Positions 51,401-63,920 of a DNA stretch of 64,000 nt are shown here, piece after piece. The notes under the pieces were generated by a model. The model had not been told where the DNA came from. It worked only from the letters and a program-made list of their open reading frames with translations, and did not search any database. The stretch covers positions 1,178,001 to 1,242,000 of the forward strand of contig WHVY01000009.1 in assembly GCA_022266195.1 (NCBI GenBank), given 5' to 3'. The DNA comes from Tetranychus cinnabarinus. Taxonomy: Eukaryota; Arthropoda; Arachnida; Trombidiformes; Tetranychidae. Position numbers and translations under genes: made by a program. Positions within the stretch are counted from its first letter, which is position 1. Every line of letters starts with the position of its first letter.

Positions 51401-54400
51401 ACAAGTGGAAAGGGACAAGTCGAGCAAATTGTCGAGATAATTTTCTGGTGAAAATGTTTCCATTTTATTTAGATTAATATTCATTCTTATTGCTATTGAC
51501 ACCATTGATAATCTGTTTTTATTGGTAACTTTACAATGAAGATAATCTTCTAATAATTGTATTGATGCCAACTAACATGACGATCAAGATGAAAAATGAT
51601 GATAATGATGATAAAAGTAAGGAAATGTTGGGTTTAGCAAAAAAAAGTAAACCGCAAAATTCAGGCTCTATTGATTATTTTTTCATGCATCTATCATGTT
51701 CAATATCTCAATTGAATTGGATCCAAGATCCAAGATGAAAAGTCCATCTGATTGATGGTTAACTTACTCTCATCATCATCTTCATTTGATCATCTTGATA
51801 ATGCTCTTAAATCTTATACTTTGTTTACATTTTTATACTCAAATTGATGTGTGAAATGATTAAAGAGGATCATCTTATAAGCTAAACTGGTATTTAAATT
51901 TAAACTGTTTACCAAAAATCAAGGTTCGCGGTCCACCTGATTATGAATCACTCATTCGTACTTGAAAATTGTTTTCCAATATTTTCACAATTAACTTCAA
52001 CATTAATCACGCTCATTACAATCTCTTCCCACAAGAGTTTTGTAATTTCATTTCAATTCATTTCACCCTTTTGTCAATTCATTTTGCCTGTCGACTATAA
52101 ACTAATTGACTTACTGAATCAAACAAGTTTAATGTATTGAAGGAAACAATCCAATATCAAACTAAAAAGGCACCATTTATTGTTAGTTTAACACAATTCA
52201 AATAACAAGTACAGTAAACGAAGTACCTAGAACGATGAAAGATATTTGTTATTGGGTGACAAAATGTTGCTTGACCTGAGTTCAATTGTAATGCATTTTT
52301 CTTTACCGATTGACCTTAGTCTTGCAACCTTTAAATAATGATTATTGATGGTTTGTTTATCAGGTTTACATTTTGATCGTGTTTACTCTGTTAAACCATG
52401 TAAACCATATGAAACAATTTACTTTTGATTCGTTGTTCTCATGCCGGAAAGCATAAACACACAAATTAAACATTGTTTTGTTGCCGGTAACTGTTGAACA
52501 CAAAACAGTAATTATCTTCGGAAGCGAGTAAACAACGGTTTAAAGCTTGCTGTTAATCAGTATTTAATGTTTTAATCGTTTATTTTTACAACTCAGAACT
52601 TACGAGAAAACAAAACCTGAAAACAAAACCTAATTCATTCATCATAAGTGAAAACCAAAATGAGTAATCAGTAAAATGAATCCTCTTAATGTGTTAATGA
52701 TTCATGAATCCAATCAAATTTCAAAGTCTACAATAGTAACTAAATAAATATGGTTATGGTTGTTGACCGTTTCTGTCTTGTAGCCATCAAAATGAATTAT
52801 CGAAGTAACAACTCCAATGAAAAGTTCGTTTAACCCTACAAACAATTTAAACATTAGAAAACGAATTGATTATAAATCAGAACTTTCAAATCGTTTTCCA
52901 AGCTTAAAAAAAATCGAAAAACTGTCAAGCGAAAAATGACAAGCATTTGAAAACTCAATATAAAAATCGTTTTTGGGGCAACCGTATCAGATGTAACGGG
53001 TTAACTATCTTCTTTACAAGCAATTATTGACGACATTTACCTTGCTGAATATGGTTATCATTAGATCCAGATAAAATTGCGAGGTTCGACAGTACTAACC
53101 AATCTTGATTAATAACCCAAAAGACGGCAAAAATTTATATTGTTTACAGATATTTAAGCGGCAGTAAGAATAGTTACATTACAATGAATACAGAATTTTA
53201 TTTTTATCCCAAGATTCTATATTCTCACAATTATCTTTTTCCTTTTTAATTGTTACATAAGTTAAATGATTTTATTCATAGTTAACCATTTCAAATTTGA
53301 AAGGCAATGCAATTACTCTAGCCATTCATCCCATGATTAGTTTATTTTTACCCCTTTTTTGTTATTAATTCAGATTTGCTCTCAACCTTGACCAGTATAA
53401 ATAAGTAAACAACTGAAAGCACCCAGAATCAACCATGAAAATTGCATTTCATAGGCACATTTCAACTTGCATTATCACATTTATTATGATTATTATTATG
53501 ATAAAGCAATCATGCAACTTTGAAACCCATTTTGGTCCGAATCAGATTTAATGTGTTAACATTCAATTCCAGTGTCAATAACACTTAACATTATTGCTAT
53601 AATTTTATTACATTTTTCCATGAAAGGAAAACCATGATTAGAGTTGAACTTTTTCATTTCTATTCTGTCCATTTCTCAGCTATTTATGAGCACAAATTTG
53701 TTATCATTAGACAACTTTAATTGCCGTTTATTGCTATTAACTGACATTTCTAAATCTGATTAATCTTTGTTATTAATGTAAATCTCCTTAATCTCTTCAC
53801 GTGAATCTGACGTTCAATTGATTTCACTCTTAATTTGCTCCGATTTATTAAATTGTTGATAATGATTGTCTCATTGTTTTCAAGTTCAATTACATTCACA
53901 TAACAATTGCAACTTAAAAATCCTTTAATTGTTTCTTCACAAAAAAAGGGTAAATTATAAAGTCTCACTTAACAGTTAATTGTCGATAATGACAATTACA
54001 AGCTTATTGATTCCAAATCGTTACCTTTCAGTTTCATTATTTAAACCCATTATTATGATTATCAGTTGATTGAAAATTTGTATTCAACTCTCAGTTTAAC
54101 AGCTATCGCATTCATTTATTAATGATGTTCTGAGGTTTAATTGTCTTTAATGATTAGTCGATTGAAAACAAAAGTTGTTTAAAATTCAAGGCTTTTTCAG
54201 ATGAAAGCAATCTGTTGATTCAATAATTGGTGAAAAACAGTTTGAAAAGCTGTTTAATGATACAACACTTTTCATTATTGTTGCAACTAATTTTGGTCAA
54301 AAAATCAATAATTAACAATTTAAATGTCTTACAAGTCTGAACTTAATCAACTGATGAAAGTCAATGTTGACCTTGCCTTTTATTGTAAATGTTTATTTGT

Positions 54401-57400
54401 TTTTATTGTTTCTCACGTCAAATTGATTAATTGATTAACTGATTGATTTTTTCATTTCATCAACCAATCAATCAACCAGATTAACTTGAATAAATTGTTA
54501 GTCTTGTAATTCAATATTTGAAAAAGAGTTGAAAAGGGTTGGTAAAAGAGTGCAAAAATTGTGTAAATAAACAGTTTTACAATTAAACTAAACTGTTAAC
54601 ATTTTCACCTTGACTTTTTAATTACTGATTATGAGATGATTGCTGAATGGTTACATGGTTGGTTCATCATTATTCATGGTTTTCAGTGAAAAAAAGTAAC
54701 TAGAAAGGTTTGATTCTTAATAATATCAATGATTGGGATTCAATTGACAATTTTTTCCCACTAAACATTGGCAATAAGGAAAAGACAATTTTTATTGATA
54801 TTACCAAAGACTATTAAATGATTATAACTGGGAAAGTAAATTTTAAAGTTGATCATTTTTATGATGATGATGATTGCAGGGTGACATTTGACATTTAAAG
54901 GAATTGCTCGATTGTTAAGATATATTTATTGATCAGGTGTGTGTTGACCTTTTCATGTAATATTGAAAGTAAATCAGAGAGAAAAAAGTTGAACAAAGTT
55001 CTGGTTTTCCCTTTTCCTTCAATCAATATTTTATCGGTAATCATTTGGGTTGATAAGTTGAACACCTTAACATTGATCTGTAACTAAATGGTGACACATT
55101 TTGATTCATGTAAAAATGATGAAATTTACAATTGAAAGATATTCTTTCACATTTAACGAAAATTATTCTATCGATTATATTTCTGTTTGAATGACGATTT
55201 ATTCAGGGTTCAGTCAAGGATTTAGTCATCTTTTTCTCACAGTGTTTACTGTTTCTGAATTTCATCAATCTGCAGTAAATGTGATTCATTGGAAAATGTG
55301 AACAAGAAAAAAAGCAGATTTCCGTTCAGGAAATAAACACTGCACTTTGTTTAAAAATTGATTCAATTCTGACGTTGATGGTTAACTCTGAAGCTTCATG
55401 ATTGCTGGGAAGAAATGGCAATAAATAATAATGAAAATTATCCAATAAATTTTTAAATGAATTGCTTCAACATTTTGTTCAATGAACAATATCAACTGAA
55501 AAGACCTTTGATTTTGCCTTTAATCTTCAAGATGTACAGTTGAACCTCTTAATTTTACTCCATATTTTGTGTAAATACTAATCATTTTTTTCCTCATTAT
55601 TCTCAGGTCGTTTTTATAATGGTCCTAAAGCCGATATCTGGTCACTTGGTGTAGTCCTTTATGTTCTAGTCTGTGGTGCACTTCCCTTTGATGGACATAC
55701 CTTACAAAGCTTAAGGTATTACTTTGAAAATTGAGGTTTCTTTTTCAATTGACTGTAAATTTGTTTCATTTGGTAACGAGCTGATTTGATTGACCAAAAA
55801 GAGTCGATTGTTACAATTGATTACTTTTGATCTTTTTAATGTTTGCTCGCAAGTATTGACATTTCAAAAGCAACTTGTAGTGATTTACCTTGCATTAATT
55901 TCCATTATCAACATAATATTTGAAATCCTACAAAATATCAATAGTGTTGAAGGTAAAACAATTGTACAATTGAATCAGTAAATTATCCAAATGAAGTAAA
56001 TTGTATGCATTATGATGATAAGGTTGAATGATGTGATCCATGTTTCATTAATAATCAACATTTTGTTGTAATCTTTTCTTGCTCTTGTTTTGAAAAATAC
56101 TTATCTCATTAAGCTAATTAGTCAATTTGTTTTCTGTATTATCCTTTCAGGTCTCGAGTTTTAGTGGGTAAATTTCGCATACCTTATTTCATGTCCAGAG
56201 AATGTGAAAATTTGATTCGTCACATGTTGATAGTTGAGCCTGAGAAGCGATATTCAATGCAACAAATTAAAAACCATAAATGGATTAAACCTCATCTGCC
56301 ACAACCACAACCACAACAACAACTAGCACCGTTTAATCACCGGTTAGATGCAGCAGCCAATTTAGGAGCAACTGATAGGGAAACGGTTCCACCAGCCGAG
56401 TCAAATAGTCGTTCAACCAATATGAATAATAGAATGACCAACAGTCAAAGTTCACCCAATATAAGTCAATATGGGTTTTCATCGGGAGGTGCAAGCATGT
56501 CTGGCCTTGCTAGTAATGGTTCTGGTGGAGGATCCAGCAGTAGTGGTGGCTTTTTTGGTGATGATGGTGATAATAGTCCAGATGATCTTGATTACAAAGT
56601 CGTTGAATGGATTGCCAATGAATTGGGAATTGATAATCAAGAAATCATTAATTCTGTGCGTAATTGTACGTATGACAATTATTATGCCATGTATCACATT
56701 TTAAGGGATCATTATGTTATGCATGGTTACACTTCACCATGCACTAGTGCACCACCGTCACCACCTTTACTTCCCATTGTGGCTGCTGGTCAACAAAGAA
56801 AATCATCAATCACTACTGGAATTGTTGAAAGGGATTCAACGCCAACCTCAACTCCTGTAACATCACCTAAAAACACTTATTTATCTGCCAATACCAATTC
56901 AGCTGCGAATACTCAACGACGACACACTTTTGGGCCTGATGGAACAGCTTCCTCAAGCAATACTTCACAAACCATGTTGACCCCTCCACTACTCTTTTTA
57001 ACACCACCAACAACCAACACTGGAACCGGTGCTTTCCCAACACACAATTTAACCATGGCACCTCCAAATTATCCTCTCAACAATATGGACCTACTTAAAC
57101 CACCTCCAGTCCTATTGATGGTATCAAATAATATGGGTCGACGAGCCTCAGATGGTCAAGCTAATTACTCCAATATCAGTAATCAGCCTGGAAGCCTGCC
57201 ACCTCCATCTGATAGTCCAGTTGATACAAATCAACAGCCAACTTCATGTGCCTCTACTAACAGGATAAGCCTGCAACAACACCAACAAGCAACAACCTTT
57301 TTCCCACCGAGTATGATATTTACCTCTCCAATGCAACTACAACCACAGCAGCAGCAACAACAACAATATTTATCAGGAGATCAAGGAGTTTGCAGTGCGA

Positions 57401-60400
57401 ACTCAACTCCAAGCCCACCAACAGGATTTGGTAATACACCGCCGCTCATTTATGGCGATGCTCCAGCTTCCATTTCACCACCTTATTCGTTTTCACCCTC
57501 TCCGGTTCCTATGAATACTGGAGGCTATTCAGGTGGATTCATGTCTCCATCATCCAACTGTGAAACTCGTAATGATAAAAATCGTTCTTACCCTTTCTCA
57601 AGGCGTAAACGTCATTCCTTAACCGATAATCTTGACCTGGTTGTGCGCCAAAGACGATCCGGCATCTTAGCCATATCTTTATCGACCTCTGAAAGGTGAT
57701 TTTCTTGTTATCAACGCAATTGCTCATCTTATTTTTATTTCAATTCTTGCTGCTGTTAATTTTTATTTCAATTGTTTAATTTTTATCATCCCTATGATTA
57801 TCATTTCATCCTTAATTATTATTATTGTTATTACCTGTTTTTTTTCTTGTTACAATTTATCAATAGCTGGTCATACTTTTTTTAATTTTAATCACCTATT
57901 TTGTTAATTTTACCCACTCTTATTAACCATTCTGTTTAACTTTTATTTTAATTTGAAATGATTTCATTTATTGACAATTGTTTTCTTTCTCATTTGGTTA
58001 ACAATTTTTTTTCTTGTGTGAATCACACATCAATATTAGCGATTAACAACTAATTTACTAAATTAACATACAATAATGCAACTAATTATTTTATATCAAT
58101 TAATTGTCAGCTGTATCGATAAATTAAACTGAAGGTTTAATATCGATATTTATGTTTGGTCATACAATTGTTTTAACTAACCAATATCAGTTCAATGATT
58201 AATTTTGATTCAAACTCAGACCATGACCATGAATACACAGTTTTTTACCCTTAAGCATTCATCCAACCATTTTCATGTTGTTATTGAAACAATGAGTGGG
58301 AAACCCTTTTATTGTATGTTAACAATTATTGAATCGATTGCTTTTCATGATTGGGTAAAATCATGTAAATTAACCATTGTCTAACCAAACATAAAACCAG
58401 TTTTGTAATTATGAATAATCAGAGCTGTTAAAAGATTTGACCACATTCGTCTAAAATAGCATTCATATAAACTATCAGTCCTTTTAGATTTAATTTTACA
58501 TTCATGATTGAAACAATCTTCAAGAAAAAATTCAGAGTAATTTGAATATTCAAACACAATGCAAATCACCAGGAAATAATTTCCTGTGAAAATTGAATAA
58601 GACTTTCCATATTCAATCTTAATTTTCAACTGTCATGTCAAATAGCCAAAGATCTGACATCACACAGATTTGAATGTGAGTTAATCTTAAATCTTGAATC
58701 TAAATGGATTGTTGAATAAGGTAAATTAAAGGATTGGTTTCAGTCAGTTGCACATTATTAATTGATACGAAGATTATACAGTTTTAGGTTTAAGTAATCA
58801 AATTATTGTGTTTTATTGAGTCTTGATTTCACATGATTAATTGATTCTTTTTTATTTCAGATCTGGTCGACGTCGAGCCTCAGATGGAAGTGGGATTTCA
58901 AATCAACCCTCATCTTCACCACCATTAATTAGTAGCTCGTCAAACAACGGATCAACTTCATCTCACCCAATATCAATCCAATGCCTACAATCCGAGTTGC
59001 GATCTTTATGCGTTTCATCACCACCTTCCCTGCAAACCTCACCAATCCACCAACCAAGCACATCACCGTCACCCAGTTTAACCGCTTCACCACCACCAAT
59101 TGGTTTACAACAAAACATGTTGCACATGATTAGCGAGGAAAACATTAATTGTAGCTCTGGACAATTGAGAAACAACAATATCAATCTGAATATGGTTAAC
59201 AACAGCAATTATAACTGCACCACCACCAACAATAATAATAACATGAATAACAATAATAACCTGATCAATACTAGCTATGGTAACAATAACAATTTCAATA
59301 ATAACAACATTGATTACAATAGTGAAATCAGCAATAACAACAACAATAATGTTAATAACTCTGTTTGTAATAGCAATGTCAGTTCAACTGGTTATAGTTC
59401 ATTTATAAATGATCATTCAGATTATCCGACTTCTTTGCCCGCTTCACCTTTACCTTTTCTTGGTCTAACCTTTACACCACCCCAGTCATTCCGTTGTTCA
59501 CCGGTTAGCTCAGACAAGGAGCCCAATTCAGCGGCAAGCGTTGCTGCCGCGGCCGCTGCTGCTGCAGCTGCAGCTCTTAAGTTTAATTTAAACAATATTA
59601 ATGCGCCCAGTATCTCGGTTACCGATGAACTTGGCTTTTCTGCTCATTTTCCCATCATTCCACCTCCACAAGGATTTGCTCATCCAGGATCTTGTCCAAT
59701 GGAACCCGAGATATGCCATTTATCACAGCCCAATCTTGACCAATCGCCTGATGATCCGGACTCTCATCATCATCCACATCATCATCATTCCTCATCTGGA
59801 TCAGCTTTCAATACAAAAATACAATCAACTCTTCCCAAGCTTCACAGATGGAAAGAGGGTAATTCAAGGCAGTCTTCATCTTTAGTCATCTAAACTCATC
59901 GCCATCAACACCATTATTTTCATCTACAAAGTTCATAATTTTCTTCTTTTCTACATTTTGTACTTTTCTTTCTCATTTCCCATCTTTATCTCGTTATGAT
60001 ACCTTCACTACCTTTTGCAATTTATAATTTTAAAATGTTTCAATTATTTATCTTTATTGCCTGACCTTTTTTGTTTTGTTTTTGACTGATGATGTTTTTT
60101 TCAAATCATTTATCGGCAGTTAATTATGTATTATCTTGTCGCCAATTTGTTTTCCTTTACAATTGTTTCTCATTTTGGTTTCTGTCAAAGATATTTCAAA
60201 TATTGTTTCGTTCAATTTTGCCTAGCATCGCTTTGTTTCTATTTTGACATTTGTTTTGTTTCATTTTTCTCAATTTCATTTGTTGTAAAATGATTATTAA
60301 TATTATTACCAAATTTATTGCTTTATTTTGTTTATCATTTCATTTTTTTAACTTTTACGTCCATATGAATGCTATGGATACATTTGATCCTACTAATAAT

Positions 60401-60722
60401 CTGATGATGGCAAGATTCTGGATGATTTTTTGTCTGTAATTTCCATTCCGTTTTCTAATTGATGTCTATTTCAATTTTAGATCCAGATAAACACTCAAAA
60501 CACTGTTCATATGTTCAATCGTCCCTCCTAAGGCAAACATATCCACCAACAATAATCCCATCTCCAACATATTTTACACAAAACCAGCAATACACTTCTT
60601 TACAAAATTTTAACCTCCAACAAGCCCAAGATGTTGATCAAGATATTTCAATTGACGATTTATTTGTAAACGTTTTTCATACCAAAGGGACAGAAGGGCT
60701 TCAAGCTTCAGAAAATAGTTAA
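45472..60722 (+). CDS. Sik3: Salt-inducible kinase, SIK3-type
   Basis: Seven coding exons: 45472-45633, 47166-47514, 47997-48086, 55607-55715, 56151-57695, 58861-59858, 60481-60722, all GT-AG with matching phases (0,1,1,2,2,1), 1164 residues. An AMPK-family Ser/Thr kinase that is activated by LKB1 and phosphorylates CRTC and class IIa HDACs. Visible: glycine loop GKGNFAVV, Lys58 in VAIK, HRDLKAEN (Asp152), DFG (Asp171), T-loop Thr186 in TTWCGSPPYAAPE, and RFRIP-like GKFRIPYFM. The wording EIFDHLVANGRM and GPKADIWSLGVVLY is closest to SIK3. A UBA-type domain follows at about 381-427. The long tail carries PKA/14-3-3-type sites RRHTF (Thr496), RRASDG (Ser570), RKRHSL (Ser726) and a second RRASDG (Ser759). 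Gln, Asn and 11-Ala runs occur. Exon 6 has an alternative: without splicing it ends at 59893 with SSSLVI. Confidence 0.95.
45656..45684 (+). repeat. Interstitial CCTAA (telomere-type) tract
   Basis: About five CCTAA units, two with a base change, 22 bp after the SIK3 exon 1 donor. CCTAA/TTAGG is the ancestral arthropod telomere unit. Confidence 0.7.
46784..46810. repeat. (ATG)n microsatellite
   Basis: ATG/GAT run with one interruption, in SIK3 intron 1. Confidence 0.85.
48087..55606 (+). other. SIK3 intron 3 (7.5 kb)
   Basis: An unusually long intron for this window, between the APE-motif exon and the DIWSLG exon of the kinase domain. I looked on both strands for a nested gene and saw none: open frames are short, AT-rich and lack splice-compatible neighbours. 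It may hold enhancers. Confidence 0.7.
59543..59575 (+). repeat. Poly-alanine coding run in SIK3 exon 6
   Basis: Eleven Ala codons with mixed GCN usage, so it is locally very GC-rich in an AT-rich gene. Mixed codons argue for a stabilised, not freshly slipped, repeat. Confidence 0.9.
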
Positions 60723-60901
60723 AATTTTCATTAATCACTGTACAAAAGGTTGGTTAACCAATTTAACGTTAATACAGAATCTAGCAAAAACGAGAAAAAA
60801 AACAAAGACTAACCGTTAGTATCAAGATTTGGATCCATTGACTGGATCTTAATCATTATCAAGATGCCTTGTTTGAAATCAGCTGATTCAATCATAATTC
60901 A

Positions 60902-60910
60902 ATTTTTAAT
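60902..60910. repeat. Left target-site duplication of MITE
   Basis: ATTTTTAAT, identical to 61362-61370. Confidence 0.85.
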
Positions 60911-61361
60911 GGTCCGGGATAAAAGACAAAAAGGCAAAACGAGGGCAAAAGAGGGCAAAAGTGGGCAAAAGAAGGCAAAAGAAGGCAAAAGAAGACAAAA
61001 ATATAAAATAAAGTCACTTTCTAGTTAAGTAATGAATAATATCGTATTTGTATTATAATCACAATAAGGATAAATTAATGAAATTATTGAATATTAAACT
61101 TGAGGCTCTGTTTGGTGTCAGCCACTGAAATCAGCTGGAAGCTCAATGGTAGTGATGTTGGTTAGGTTTATAGCAAATATTCAATAAAATCAGTTGTTAT
61201 TATAATCAAATATAAATCACTTTTTCATCAAACTCTAAATATTTTTTATGTTAGACTACCTAAGACGCTTTATTACGAGAGTTTAGCCATCTTTTGCCCT
61301 CTTTTGCCCTCTTTTGCCTTTTTGCCCAGTTTTTGCTCTTTTTTGTCTTTTATCCCGGACC
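60911..61361. mobile_element. MITE, Mutator-like by TSD length
   Basis: A 451-bp element with terminal inverted repeats. The outer 22 bases (60911-60932 and 61340-61361), starting GGTCCGGGATAAAA, are perfect reverse complements; inward they continue as imperfect arrays of a GGCAAAAG-type unit on both arms (to about 61000 and from about 61290). It is flanked by identical 9-bp direct repeats ATTTTTAAT. The interior is AT-rich and has no coding frame, so it is non-autonomous. A 9-bp target duplication fits Mutator-like transposases; this assignment is inference because no transposase is present. No second copy is seen in the window. Confidence 0.88.
61007..61012 (+). other. AATAAA inside MITE, candidate SIK3 poly(A) signal
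   Basis: First AATAAA downstream of the SIK3 stop codon (285 bp); no AATAAA or ATTAAA lies between the stop and the element. Confidence 0.45.
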
Positions 61362-61370
61362 ATTTTTAAT
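61362..61370. repeat. Right target-site duplication of MITE
   Basis: ATTTTTAAT, identical to 60902-60910. Confidence 0.85.
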
Positions 61371-62584
61371 TTACATTTATTGATTTGTGAATCTTTTACT
61401 AATAACTTTGTTAATCTTCCTAGTTTAAATGCTTAATATTCATATTCCATATTGCTAAAAATGATGTTTCTTACCTTTTCCATAGTTCCGTTTTACAATT
61501 TGGTGATACTTTAAATATGTTTTTGGATTTTTTAAACTCGCTGTTATTTCATCAACAAACCATCTCCATTACAGAGCATCAATTAAACAATCAACAAGCT
61601 ACAATAAGGATAAATACTAGATTAAAGACTGGCTTCACCGTTAAATGTTTAAAGTTCAATTTAAGGAATCGTTAAATATCAGCTTCAACATACTCACCTA
61701 AACTTTTCTATTGCAATGTAACAAACCTGACAATATTAGACATTAGTTGATTGGAAACTTGGAAACAATTAAAGCAAATAATCAACCAGCTAAAGAAAGG
61801 AAAATTACAGAAGACAAAACCATTTAAAACTTGAAACTTGCTGTCATCAAGAAATTTTTATCACAATTGAATTGAGAAACAAAAAGAGACACAATCATCA
61901 TCATTACATTATTCATCTTGGATTTTCAATTATTAGTTTTTAATGTAAACACAACCGCAACTAAACCAAAAAAAATCAACTCAATTTTGTGTATCATTTA
62001 CATTATCAAGTTTTTTGTTTTACTATTTCAACAATGAATAACAATAAAACAGAAGTTTTCTCACAATTGAATTAATCGGCTGAACCTTTGACTCGTGTTG
62101 GATAAAACCAAAGATAAATCAATTACGGAACCAAATGTCATCGATAAATATTTCCCAACACTTCATTGAATTTCACAAGAAATTTTTCCACACTCAAAAT
62201 TACCCACAGCATTTGGCGGATAACATGTAGACGGAGAGTGAAAAAACTGTCTCTATCGTGATTCAGAGTTGAATATCTCCTGATGTGCTCTGAATATTAC
62301 CGTGATTTTACTTTAAACATTATTTTTGACAGGTTTTATATGTTATTTGAATTCATTTAAGATTGATTATGCATATTTAGCAAATTAAGGCCAATTTATT
62401 CATGTTATTTAATATTTACCTTACTGAAGTGGGTAGAGAATGGTTTCAAATTTGTTTCAGATTGATGGTGCAAAATTTCAGATTCAATTTGAATCGCTAA
62501 ATCGTGCTAAATCTTGAACTGAAAACGCTAAATTGTCAATTGCTATTAGCCTCAGAAATTAGAAAGTTACAAATTTTAGTGGAG

Positions 62585-62598
62585 CCGATAGATGGCGC
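62585..62598 (+). promoter_or_regulatory. CTCF-like word
   Basis: CCGATAGATGGCGC resembles the CTCF core CCASYAGRKGGCR, with two mismatches. It is a single hit and could be chance. Confidence 0.25.
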
Positions 62599-63537
62599 AT
62601 TAAGTAAATCGGCAAATCTGGCCTGATCTTGACGCTTTAAGCATTTTTAATGTAATTTTTGTGAATAATAAATCACATTGCTCTTAAATCGGAATATCAT
62701 TATCCACAATATGCATGATTATGAATATCAACTTATTTTTCTCAGAGAACGATATTTGATCTTGAATGGCCAATAAACGCAAAGAAAACAAGAATCTAAT
62801 CTTTCAATTACATTGTTCAAGAGGTGACCATCGATTGTTTTGTGAAATATCAAAATTGGATATCTTAAAGTTAACGCATAGTATCGGAACATAAGTGACA
62901 GTTTCTCTGGACTTTTGTGTACATTTCAAATAGTTAACCTTTAGATTGAATTTCGTTTTTATGTTTGCTCAAATTTCACTACTAGATTGCAATGACTTTA
63001 TACAATTCAAATGAGTCAATTTTGTGATTATTGTAATAATTGTATTCAAGTCACTTAACAATTGCATAATTATAAGCACACAATCAAAGATTTATCCAAC
63101 CAAACCCTTAAATAATCAATCAAAGTGTGAACAAGTCTTGTAATTACAAATAGTAGTCAATATTTTATTGAATAAATAAGATTTTAAGTAATGCTTGGCA
63201 AACATCTCAACATGAGATTCAACAATGATTATATCAAATATAATACTGTTAGACCATAAGACGACCAATACTCTTACAATTATGGTAGTTATGATCAGTT
63301 AAATATGTAAAAATTTTAGGCAATTTGATTGAACATGATGAAAATAATAGGATAAATAAAAATGAAGCTTTTTTCTTTCTCATGAAAGTACAGTTGAATA
63401 AGTTAGTTGAGTGAATAAAATTATTGATATAATGCTTGGCTTTGTCATTGTTTTTTGGTGAAAATGAAATTGTCCTCAAATCCAAATGAGATCGTCATTT
63501 ATATTATGTTCAAGTTTAATTTCCACTGGAATCAAGT

Positions 63538-63920
63538 TCATGCTTTCAAATGGTTCATCGTTGAAGTATTGATTCCCTTGCACTTATACAGCCTTTGAAT
63601 CTTGTTGATATCTTCAGGTGACAATGATTTATTTTCAAGATGATAACCAAGGTCTTCGATGGAAATTGAAGGATCTTTTGGTGTAATTGTAGGCACTGTT
63701 TTATCAATTGACCACATCGAACTTGAATAATGCATAATTGATTTGTAATCGTAAGGTTCGTTGATATAGAAATCCTCTAGAAAATTTGGTATTAACTTGA
63801 AGTTACGACGATGTTTCTCATCAATATTGGGCCAGTTAATGTTGATATAATTATCTCGATCAGGTCGAGCATGTTCATGCATTAATCCAAGTGTATGAAG
63901 TAACTCGTGGAGAACAGTTC
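63538..63920 (-). CDS. Astacin (M12A) zinc metalloprotease, 3' exon, partial
   Basis: Last coding exon, from acceptor CAATAG|GA (AG at 63922-63921) to the stop at 63538; upstream exons lie beyond the window. It starts with a split Gly codon, then TVLHELLHTLGLMHEHARPD, which holds the full HExxHxxGxxH zinc site, the following Glu and the RPDRD of astacins. The Met-turn SIMHYSSS with its Tyr, the TITPKDP segment, and the LSPEDINKIQRLYKC ending of the catalytic domain follow. Active residues are intact. Astacins are secreted proteases for digestion, moulting or matrix processing. The protein ends about 15 residues after the last Cys, so there is no C-terminal EGF or CUB domain. The pro-region and signal peptide cannot be seen. 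Confidence 0.95.

Larger units (their letters stand above)
60723..63537. other. Spacer between SIK3 and astacin, with MITE
   Basis: Contains the SIK3 3' UTR, a complete MITE (60911-61361) and otherwise AT-rich DNA without a supported exon. A GC-richer patch at 62575-62640 carries a CTCF-like word. Confidence 0.5.

Noticed and set aside
63235..63262. TAATACTGT word resembling the miR-8 seed region
   Set aside because: The match stops after nine bases and no hairpin is evident.
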